DNA from: Nostoc sp. LEGE 12450
Lineage (GTDB): Bacteria; Cyanobacteriota; Cyanobacteriia; Cyanobacteriales; Nostocaceae
Assembly (NCBI RefSeq): GCF_015206895.1
Contig: NZ_JADEXU010000063.1
Span: forward strand, 1-42,912
DNA length: 42,912 nucleotides
Reading direction: 5' to 3'
Each line of letters begins with the position of its first letter. The stretch's first letter is position 1. The notes beneath the pieces are model-generated. The model saw only the letters and a program-made list of their open reading frames with translations, had not been told where the DNA came from and did no database searches. The translations under genes and the position numbers were made by a program. Positions 18,101-26,400 of the stretch are shown piece after piece.

Positions 18101-19917
18101 ATCATATTAAAAGAGCGTTCTACACAAAGTCCTACTAAAACTTCGCTTTTAACTCCTAATTTTTTGAGATAATGTGCAAGTTTATTACTGCGTATATTTA
18201 ACTCTTTGTAGCTAAGTTGCTCATCGCCAAATACTAGTGCAGTTGCCTCACCATTCTGCTCTGCTACGCTCTCAATTAACTGATGAATACACTTATCTTG
18301 AGTATAATTTGCCTGTGTATTATTCCATTCGACTAACAATTGATGTAGCTCAGATTCGCTTAAAAGTGGTAAATGTGCAATTCGGTCTTCTGGATTTGCA
18401 ACTATACCCTCCAGTAATATTTGGAAGTGTCCTAGCATCCTGGTGATAGTAGCATCATCGAATAAATCAGTGCTATAAATTACAAAACCACTAATTCCTT
18501 CTGAGCTATCTGCCCATAACCCATTTTGAGTATTTGGTTCCCACAAGTGGAACTCCAAATCAAAGCGTGTTGTTTCCGTTTCAAATGGTAGCGGACTTAA
18601 AGTTAAACTAGGTAACTCTAAGGCTGTCATCGGTGCATTTTGGAGTGCAAAAACAACTTGAAATAGGGGATTTTGATTCAAATTACGCTCTGGATGTAGT
18701 TCTTCTACAAGCTTTTCAAAAGGTAAATCTTGATGGCTGTATGCTCCTAAAGCTACCTCTTTAACTCGACTTAATAGTTTCCGAAAAGTTGGGTTTCCTG
18801 ATAGATCGGTACGCAGTACTAAGCTATTGACAAAAAAGCCAATTAATCCCTCAATTTCACTACGATTGCGATTGGCAATAGGTGAACCAATAGCAATATC
18901 TTCTTGTTGTGTGTAGCGGTAAAGTAAAGCTTGGAATGCTGCTAGTAGGGTTATGAATAAAGTTACCCCTTCTTGTTGTCCGAGAGCTAAAAGTGCTTTG
19001 CTCAAACTTTTTGATAATTGCAGAGGTTGCCTTGCACCCTGATAAGTTTGCACAGCTAGTCTTGGTCTGTCGGTTGGCAGATTTAATATAGAAATGCCGT
19101 CTAATTGCTTTTGCCAGTAACTCAGTTGCTTTTTTAATACTTCCCCTTGTAACCATTGGCGTTGCCAGTATGCAAAGTCTGCATATTGGATTCTAAGTTT
19201 TGGTAGAGGAGAAGGCTGATTGCTGGCAAAGGCTGTGTAGAGTGCTGCTATCTCTTGAATCAGCACCCCAATAGACCAACCATCAGAGACAATGTGGTGC
19301 ATAGTCAGCAGCAGCATGTATTGTGTCTCATCCAACCACAGCAGTTTTACTTGCAGCAACGAATCAGTTGATAAATTGAAAGGACGTTGAGCTTCTTGCG
19401 TAGTGAGTCGTTGTGCTTGTATTTCTCGTTCGGCTTGTGGCAGTTGCCGTAAATCTATTATTGGTAAAGGTATTGTTAGGGTAGAATTAATTACCTGAAC
19501 TGGTTGCCCTGTCTGTACGACAATAGTGGTGCGTAAAGCTTCATGTCGTTGCACGATTTCATTAAAAGTTTGCTCTAGCGCGGCTAATTTGAGCAAACCT
19601 GTTAAATGTAGTGCTAATGGAATGTTATAGAAAGGATTATTAGGGATTAATTGGTCAAGAAACCATAGCCGTTGTTGAGCAAAGGAGAGGGGAAGATTTC
19701 CTGATCGCGAAATAGGTACGATAGGTTTAAAACTGTGGTTATTAGTACGATTAGATGCGGCTAAAAATTCAATAATTTCTGCTTTACGCCCTTGAATTTC
19801 TGCACGCAGTTCTGGTGTAAGAATTCCATCAGGGGCATTAGCGCGAAACTTTTCACCATCAATAAAAACTTGAATATCTAAGCTGCGAAGATAAGTTAAA
19901 AACTCAACCGTATTCAA
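15184..19917 (-). CDS. NRPS module TubC-C-A-NMT-PCP (predicted N-Me-Leu)
   Basis: This one-module synthetase (1577 aa) starts with a TubC-like docking domain (about 1-50). A condensation domain follows (HHIVSDG near 209), then an adenylation domain (YTSGSTGKPKG near 695). An N-methyltransferase (LEIGCGTG near 1070) is inserted between motifs A8 and A9, and the C-terminal A9/A10 part (NGKVNRR) leads to a carrier domain with LGGHS near 1494. No epimerase or thioesterase is present. Reading the A-domain pocket by eye against GrsA gives D-A-W-F-L-G-N-V-V-K, the known leucine code, so N-methyl-leucine is predicted. TTG at 19917 is chosen because AAGGGG precedes it by 7 nt and the docking domain begins there; an in-frame TTG 6 codons earlier lacks this. 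The TubC domain implies docking to another NRPS or PKS. Confidence 0.93.
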   Translation of the reverse strand: MNTVEFLTYLRSLDIQVFIDGEKFRANAPDGILTPELRAEIQGRKAEIIEFLAASNRTNNHSFKPIVPISRSGNLPLSFAQQRLWFLDQLIPNNPFYNIPLALHLTGLLKLAALEQTFNEIVQRHEALRTTIVVQTGQPVQVINSTLTIPLPIIDLRQLPQAEREIQAQRLTTQEAQRPFNLSTDSLLQVKLLWLDETQYMLLLTMHHIVSDGWSIGVLIQEIAALYTAFASNQPSPLPKLRIQYADFAYWQRQWLQGEVLKKQLSYWQKQLDGISILNLPTDRPRLAVQTYQGARQPLQLSKSLSKALLALGQQEGVTLFITLLAAFQALLYRYTQQEDIAIGSPIANRNRSEIEGLIGFFVNSLVLRTDLSGNPTFRKLLSRVKEVALGAYSHQDLPFEKLVEELHPERNLNQNPLFQVVFALQNAPMTALELPSLTLSPLPFETETTRFDLEFHLWEPNTQNGLWADSSEGISGFVIYSTDLFDDATITRMLGHFQILLEGIVANPEDRIAHLPLLSESELHQLLVEWNNTQANYTQDKCIHQLIESVAEQNGEATALVFGDEQLSYKELNIRSNKLAHYLKKLGVKSEVLVGLCVERSFNMIIGMLGIVKAGGAYVPLDPSYPSERLNFILEDAQVSVLLTHERWLERLKNYNSQIICLDKDWEILSQEIEDNLTSKVTVDNLAYIIYTSGSTGKPKGVKIEHRGLLNLVFWHQKAFAVSLLDRATQISGVAFDACGWEIWPYLSTGASIYFVDDQTRRSPDYLRDWLVSKAITISFIPTPLAEKTLLLDFPQSAALRILLTGGDKLNQYPLASHSFQVFNNYGPTENTVVTTSGHISVKNKGNLAPAIGHAIANTKIYILDKHLQPVPIGVSGELYISGDGLARGYLNHPDLTAESFIYHSFTNNLKARLYKTGDLVRYRVDGNIEFLGRLDEQVKIRGYRIELGEIEAVLSQHPAVQQTVVITSEDEQEKRLVAYVVPKTEYSNEQENLELMQLQNEQVLQWQMLYNETYNQSTDSDPTFNFVGWNSSYTNQPIPAEQMCEWVDNQVEQILALQPKRVLEIGCGTGLILFRIAPHCTKYWGTDFSSVSLNCIQQQLQKQEMPQVTLYQQMATDFEKVETAAFDAVILNSVVQYFPTIDYLISVLEGAVQATAPGGFIFIGDVRSLPLLQAFHASVQLYQAEPSLTCFELQQRVQRQIFQETELVIDPDFFTAIEQLFPQINHVQIQLMRGKHHNELTEFRYNVILHISAKIVSNTGKYSVLNWSEDNLTVSAVRQLLIENQPKILNIINVPNARVMSAVKTAEWLTDVESFKTVGQIRKALQELENFGVDPEDFYVLNVPYSLDITWSHSSTEGHYDVVFVRQDEVGKRTIFPHSTTLSRPWQSYGNNPLQTKTVRKLVPQLQTYIAQKLPEYMMPSAFVVLESLPLTANGKVNRRALRAFHNGIKPQLPENYIAPRTPVEQVLVKIFAEVLGLKRVGIYDNFFELGGHSLLATQLVSRVRDTLHVELPLRSVFEASTIAELSKLVESFKESNAQSLAPVLVPLSRESRRIKLSSLNEESVKLKKKIQALD

Positions 19918-20116
19918 AATTAAACCCCTTCGCAAATATTGTTATTGATTAGAAGTTAGCAGGCAGCTATGCTGTAAGAATACTGCTTATGTCAAGCTGC
20001 ACTGCTTATTACCTAACCCAGCATTTTTATCACACTTCTAAGACTATATAAATCATTCCTGGGAATGAAACTTCGGTGATTATAACTATGGTATAAAGCT
20101 AAAACCAGGTGAATAC

Positions 20117-20203
20117 ATGGCATTGATGGAACAAAACCAACAGTTTGCTGAAGCAATCAGCACATTTTGCGCTGGCTGCTCAAACTCAAGTGTTTCTCTT
20201 TAA
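20117..20203 (+). CDS. Candidate small peptide, Cys/Ser-rich C-terminus
   Basis: A 28-codon ATG frame is preceded by AGGTGA at 20108-20113, a well-placed ribosome binding site, and by an AT-rich TATAAAG-like -10 box near 20092. The N-terminal half is Gln/Glu-rich and leader-like (MEQNQQFAEAIS). The C-terminal half, TFCAGCSNSSVSL, has two Cys and five Ser. Its stop overlaps the end of the oppositely oriented NRPS gene by 4 bp. The layout resembles a short RiPP precursor, but no maturation enzyme is encoded nearby, so this is tentative. It also lies in the leader region of the - strand NRPS gene starting at 19917, so the sequence may instead serve as that gene's promoter region. Confidence 0.35.
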   Translation: MALMEQNQQFAEAISTFCAGCSNSSVSL

Positions 20204-23200
20204 AATTCTACATCTTCTCGCTCTTGACTCGTAGTTCCACCTTTATCTAAACCCTTTGCTGTCCAACACATTGTGTCAATATACCTAGCAAGTTGTTCAA
20301 CGGTTGGTGCTTCAAACAAATTGCGTACAGGCAAATCTATTTGGAAGGTGTCACGAATACGGGAAGTTAGCTGAGTCGCTAGTAGAGAATGACCGCCCAA
20401 TTCAAAGAAATTGTCGTGAACGCCTACTTGCTCTTTTCCCAAGACTTTAGACCAGATTTGGGCAAGTAATTCTTCAACTTGCGATCGCGGTGCCACATAA
20501 TCTTGATTATTGAAAGAAATCGTATCAGGCATGGGTAAAGCACGGCGATCCACTTTGCCATTAGATGTTAGAGGTAGACATTCCAGGATCACATAAGCTC
20601 TTGGCATCATGTATTCTGGTAACTTTTCTTTCAGGAATTGGCAAAGTAAGGATGCAAAGCTTTGCACCTCTTGCATCGGTATCTGTTCTTGATTTGGAAC
20701 AATATAAGCTATCAAGTACTTATCATCAGGTACATCCTCACCCACAATGACAACAGTTTCTCTCACTGCTGGATGTTGATTTAACACCGCTTCAATCTCT
20801 GACAACTCAATGCGGAAGCCACGAATCTTTACTTGATTGTCAATGCGACCTAAAAATTCAATATTGCCATCTGGTAAATAGCGGGCTAAATCACCCGTTT
20901 TATAAAGACGTGTTTTTAATTTCTTACTAAAAGTATGAGTACTAAAGTGTTCAGCAGTTAATTCAGTGCGATTGAGATATTCTCGTGCCAGCCCCTCCCC
21001 ACCCATATATAATTCGCCAGTAACACCAATAGGCACTAGTTGTAAATAGCTATCTAATATATAAATCTGCGTGTTTGAAATGGGGATACCAATAGGTAAA
21101 GATGTGGCTGACGGTAACTCTTGTACGCAGTAATAAGAGGAAAATGTTGTATTTTCTGTAGGTCCATAAACATGAATTAAGTGCTTTGGCGCACCAGATT
21201 GGAGAATCTTTTTAATCCATCTCTTATCAACGGTTTCGCCACCAAAAAGTAAATATTTCAAGGTCGAAAAAGCTTGCGGAACATCTCTAGTAATCTGTTG
21301 AAATAAGGCAGTAGTCAAAAACAGAATACTGATACCTTTTTCTCGTAGTTTTAATGTAAATTCGTGAGGCGAGAGGGTTATATCTTTACTAACTCCTACA
21401 AGTTGAGCGCCGTTAAGTAGCGCTCCCCAAATCTCGAATGTTGCAGCATCAAAAGAAGTGTTTGAGGCTTGGGCGACTTGATCAGATGGTAATAATTTTA
21501 TATAGTTCGTATTGCACACTAAGCGATTTACAGCTTTGTGAGGTACAGCAACTCCCTTGGGTTTTCCTGTAGAACCAGAGGTGTAAATAACATAAGCTAA
21601 ATTATCACTATTTAAATTGCTTTCGGGATTATCTTGCTTTTCTTGGGTAATAATTTCCCAGTCTTTATCTATAGAAATAATTAGTTTTGAGAACCCTTCA
21701 AAATGCTTGAGCAAATTTTCTTGTGTCAGCAACACTGAAACTTGTGCATCTTTAAGCATAAGATTTAGACGCTCTTGAGGATAACTTGAGTCTAATGGAA
21801 CATACGCTCCCCCTGCTTTAAGAATACCCAACAATCCGACGATCATTTCTATAGACTGTGAAATACAAATGCCAACTAAAACTTCTGAACATACTCCGAT
21901 TTTTTGTAAGTGGTGTGCTAGTTTATTGCTGCGAGTATTCAACTCTTGATAAGTCAGTTGCTCGTTAGCAAAGTTGACTGCTATAGAATCAGGATACTCC
22001 TGTACCTTTTTTTCAAACAATTGATGGATACACTTATCTTGAGGATAATCTGCTTGGGTGTTATTCCATTCCACCAATACCTGATGTAACTCCGCTTCAC
22101 TTAATAACGGTAAATTTGCAATTCGTTCTTCTGGATTTGCAACAATAGCTGACAACAAAGTTTTAAAATGTTCCACCATCCGGCTAATAGTAGCTTTATC
22201 AAATAAATCTGTGTTGTAAACCATTACGCCTCGGAGACCTTCAGAATACTCCCAGTTTCCGCCCCATAAGCTCCTAAAATCCTCAGAACACTTCCACAGA
22301 TGCAGTTCTAAATCAAAACGTGTTTTTTTCAAATCAATATTCATAAAGCTGGGTACTAACCCAGGCAGTTCTAGCGATGACATTGGCGCATTCTGAAAAC
22401 CAAATACCACTTGAAATAAGGGATGGTGGCTCAAGTTCCGCTCTGGATGTAGTTCTTCAACTAACTTTTCAAACGGCAAATCTTGGTGGCTGTATGCTCC
22501 TAAAGTTACCTCCCGTACTCTGCCTAGTAGTTCCCGAAAAGTGGGATTTTCAGATAAATTGCTACGTATCACCAAACTATTGACAAAAAAACCAATTATC
22601 CCTTCTATTTCGCTACGGTTGCGGTTAGCAATTGGTGAACCTAGCGCGATATCTTCTTGATGTGTGTAGCGGTAAAGTAATGTTTGAAATGCTGCCACCA
22701 GTGTCATAAATAAGGTAACACCTTCTTGCTGTGACAGCTTTTCTAGTGCATCAATTAGCTTGAGCGGTAATTCTAGAAATTGTGTTGCTCCTTGATAGCT
22801 TTGTATAGCTGGTCTTGGTTTGTCAGTAGGTAGATGCAGTATGGAAATACCGTTTAGTTGCTCCCGCCAGTAAGCTAACTGGGTTTGAAGTACTTCCCCT
22901 TGCAACCACTCGCGCTGCCAGTGAGCAAAATCGGCATACTGAAGAGGCAGTTCTAATAGAGGAGAAGGCTGGTTTTGTGCAAAAGCTGCGTACAGCGTTC
23001 CCAGTTCCCGAATCAGTACCCCCATTGACCAATCGTCGCAGATAATGTGGTGCATATTCAGTAATAGAATATGTTCTGTCTCAGAAAGGACGAGGAGTAT
23101 TACTCGTAGCAATGGCCCGGAGGATAAATCGAAGGGATGTTCTATCTCTGCGGTAATAATGCACTTTGCTTTAACCTCTTGTTCATCATCTGGCAATTGC

Positions 23201-23472
23201 TGGAGGTCTAATACAGAAAGAGGTATTGTTAAGCTGGGTGCAATAGCCTGTAGGGGTTGCCCATCCGACACAATAAAAGTTGTGCGTAAGGTTTCATGGC
23301 GACTCACGATTTCGTTAAAAGTCTGTTCTAGTGCGGCTAATTTCAGCGAACCGGTCAAACGAATTACTGTCGGCACATTGTAGATACCATTATCGGGGAT
23401 CAACTGGTCGAGAAACCATAGCCGTTGTTGAGCAAAAGATGCTGGAAAAACGAAGACTTCTTCAGAAGACAT
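20200..23472 (-). CDS. NRPS module C-A-PCP (predicted Ile/Val-like)
   Basis: This 1090-aa synthetase contains a condensation domain (about 10-440), an adenylation domain (YTSGSTGKPKG near 634, NGKVDRR near 960) and a carrier domain (LGGHS near 1027), then a short acidic tail. The condensation active-site motif reads HHIICDD instead of HHxxxDG: both His and the first Asp are kept but the Gly is Asp. Aligning the pocket by eye gives D-A-F-F-L-G-V-T-F-K, close to isoleucine/valine codes. The ATG lies 8 bp after the upstream NRPS stop, and AAGGA overlaps that stop, so the two genes are coupled. Sequence identity with the flanking modules is high at both protein and DNA level, showing that they are duplicates. 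Confidence 0.93.
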   Translation of the reverse strand: MSSEEVFVFPASFAQQRLWFLDQLIPDNGIYNVPTVIRLTGSLKLAALEQTFNEIVSRHETLRTTFIVSDGQPLQAIAPSLTIPLSVLDLQQLPDDEQEVKAKCIITAEIEHPFDLSSGPLLRVILLVLSETEHILLLNMHHIICDDWSMGVLIRELGTLYAAFAQNQPSPLLELPLQYADFAHWQREWLQGEVLQTQLAYWREQLNGISILHLPTDKPRPAIQSYQGATQFLELPLKLIDALEKLSQQEGVTLFMTLVAAFQTLLYRYTHQEDIALGSPIANRNRSEIEGIIGFFVNSLVIRSNLSENPTFRELLGRVREVTLGAYSHQDLPFEKLVEELHPERNLSHHPLFQVVFGFQNAPMSSLELPGLVPSFMNIDLKKTRFDLELHLWKCSEDFRSLWGGNWEYSEGLRGVMVYNTDLFDKATISRMVEHFKTLLSAIVANPEERIANLPLLSEAELHQVLVEWNNTQADYPQDKCIHQLFEKKVQEYPDSIAVNFANEQLTYQELNTRSNKLAHHLQKIGVCSEVLVGICISQSIEMIVGLLGILKAGGAYVPLDSSYPQERLNLMLKDAQVSVLLTQENLLKHFEGFSKLIISIDKDWEIITQEKQDNPESNLNSDNLAYVIYTSGSTGKPKGVAVPHKAVNRLVCNTNYIKLLPSDQVAQASNTSFDAATFEIWGALLNGAQLVGVSKDITLSPHEFTLKLREKGISILFLTTALFQQITRDVPQAFSTLKYLLFGGETVDKRWIKKILQSGAPKHLIHVYGPTENTTFSSYYCVQELPSATSLPIGIPISNTQIYILDSYLQLVPIGVTGELYMGGEGLAREYLNRTELTAEHFSTHTFSKKLKTRLYKTGDLARYLPDGNIEFLGRIDNQVKIRGFRIELSEIEAVLNQHPAVRETVVIVGEDVPDDKYLIAYIVPNQEQIPMQEVQSFASLLCQFLKEKLPEYMMPRAYVILECLPLTSNGKVDRRALPMPDTISFNNQDYVAPRSQVEELLAQIWSKVLGKEQVGVHDNFFELGGHSLLATQLTSRIRDTFQIDLPVRNLFEAPTVEQLARYIDTMCWTAKGLDKGGTTSQEREDVEF

Positions 23473-23480
23473 ATTGATCC

Positions 23481-26400
23481 TTATTTTAAATTCTGTGCTT
23501 TCTCAATACAAGCTCTTAGCTGTGCGGCGAGAATTTGGATATGGGGTTTTCTCAGCATAGTTAGGTGATTGCCAGGAATATAATGAATTTCTGTTCCTCC
23601 TACAGTTAGCTGATCCCAACCCATACTCGGATCTTCCTTGGCAATGCTTGATTGAACATTTGTTCTGAAAAGATTAATTTGTTTAGAGTAGGCTTGCGGA
23701 ACGTAGTTAAGAACTGCTTGGCTATTGGCATAATAAACACGAAGCATTGGACGAATTGCTAACTCGCTTAAAAGTCTTAACTTGGATTCTTCAGGTATAA
23801 CGTTAACTGGGGCATCCTCTTTACGGATGAAGTGAGAGAAGAGATTTGTTTGGAGCGATCGCGTTAGCGACTCCCAAATAGAATTTTGCACAATTTTATT
23901 AAAATTAGTCAACCCAGAAGTTAAACTGTTAATTCGATTCTTAGCGATCGCAATAATTAGATATAAATAATCGAGGAAAAAAGGCCATATATATCGCGCC
24001 ACTGTCGTCAGCATAAACTTGAAACCACTACCCAAAGAAGGTATATTGCCTGGAATTGGTGCTAAAGTGTCAAGCACAGCAAGTAAAGCCACTTCTTCCC
24101 CAGACTTTTGGAGTTGTTGAGCCATTTCAAAAGCAACCCAACCTCCAAAAGACCAACCTCCTAAAAAATAAGGGCCTTTAGGCTGAACTCTACGCAATGC
24201 TTCAATGTAGTGGGTAGCCATATCCTCAATGCGAGTTAATGGAGAACTTTTTCCGTCAAGTCCAATGGGTTGTAGCCCATAAAATGGTTGATTTTTTCCC
24301 AAATTCTGAGCTAATTCGTAATAAGGAAAAACAACACCAAAAATTGGATGTATGCAGAAAAAAGGTGGACTTGAACCAGCAGGTTGAATCGGAACTAAGG
24401 GCGACCAGGGAAGAAAATCTGCTTTTGAGGATAGAGCAGTTGCTAAACTTTCAATTGTTGGATTTAAAAATAAGCTAGATAGCGGTAATTCACGCTCAAA
24501 ATGCTTGTGTATCTGCTTCATCAAGCGTACAGTTAACAGCGAATCTCCTCCCAAGTCAAAGAAGTTATCGTAAATACCCACACGCTCAATATTAAGCACT
24601 TCAGCCCAAATTTTTGCTAAGGTTGACTCGGTTGGAGTCCGAGGAGCGATAAATGCTTTATCTATTAAACGGCTAGCGTAACTGTCGAGTTCTGTTAGCG
24701 CCAAACGATCCACTTTCCCACTAGCTGTTAGCGGTAGAGAATCCAGCATTACAAAAGCTTTTGGGATCATGTATTCTGGTAATTTCTCTTTTAAGAATTT
24801 ACGTAGTAGAGACGTAAAATTTTGCGTCTCTATATTGGGAACAATATAAGCCACCAAGTACTTATCACCAGATACATTTTCTTTAACAATTACTACTGCT
24901 TTTTGTACACTATGATGCTGACTCAGGACTGTTTCAATTTCTGACAACTCAACGCGGAATCCACGAATTTTTACTTGATTATCGATGCGTCCTAAAAATT
25001 CAATATTACCGTCCGGGCGATACCGAGCTAAATCACCTGTCTTGTAAACTCGCGCTCTCTTTTTATCACTAAAAAGATTGGGAATAAACTTTTCAATAGT
25101 TAATTCAGGGTGATTAAGATAGCCTTGTGCCAATCCCTCACCACTTATGTATAATTCGCCTATAATTCCAATTGGTAAAGGTTGTAAATATTTATCTAAT
25201 ATATAAATTTGAGTGTTAGCAATAGGGCGGCCAATGGAGGGTTTTTCACTCATAGTACTAATCTCTGCAACGGTTGACCAAACTGTTGCTTCAGTAGGCC
25301 CGTAAGCATTAAAAAACTGACGCTGAGAGTGCCACCAAGGTTTTACAATATCATCGGTACAAGATTCGCCTGCACAGATAATAGTTTGCAATGCCGGCAG
25401 TGATTCTGTAGGTAGGACTGCTAATACTGCTGGCGGAAGGGTGACATGAGTAATAGCTTTTTCTCGCAACAATTTGAGCAAAGGTTGTCCGGGTAAAAGG
25501 GATTCTTTGTTTGCTAAATAAAGAGTTGCTCCTGTTTGTAGTGCCATAACAATCTCAAAAATTGAGGCATCGAAACTTAATGATGCGAATTGCAGAATGC
25601 GGTTAATCGGTTGTATGTTGAAAACCTCAATCTGAGATGCCGCTAAATTAGACAATCCTTGATGTTGGAGCAAAACACCTTTAGGTTTTCCTGTTGAGCC
25701 AGAGGTGTAGATAACATAAGCTAAGTTGTCAAATGTTACGTAACTAGTTGGGTTTTCTTGGCTATGTTGTGTAATAGTTGCCCAATCTTTATCTATGCAA
25801 ATAATTGGATTTGAGAAGTCTGCAAAATGCTTGAGCAGCTTCTCTTGTGTCAGCAATACTGAAACTTGTGCATCTTCTAGCATGAAGTCAAGACGCTCTT
25901 GAGGTAGGTTCGGATCTAAAGGCAGGTATGCTCCACCTGCTTTGAGGATGCCTAATAGTGCAATTACCATCATTAGCGATCGCTCTACGCAAATACCTAC
26001 TAAAACGTCAGGGACTACCCCCAATTTTTTCAGATAATGTGCAAGTTGGTTGCTGCGTATATTTAACTCTTTGTAGCTAAGTTCTTCATTGTCAAATACT
26101 AGTGCGTTCGCGGAGCGTGCGTTTAACGCAATTGCATCGGGAGTTTCCTGCACCTGTGCTTCAAATAACTGATGAAAACACTTATTCTCTAGATAGTCTC
26201 GTTTCGTGTTATTCCAATCAATTAATAACTTTTGTCGTTCTTGCACAGTAAGCAAAGACAAATCTGAAATTCGCTGTTCTGGATTGGCAACAATGCTTTC
26301 TAGCAGTGTTTGGAAATGTCCCAGCATTCGCGTAATGGTTTTGTCATCAAATAAATCGGTGCTATAAACCATTTGTCCTTTCAAACTTTCCAAGTCTTGC

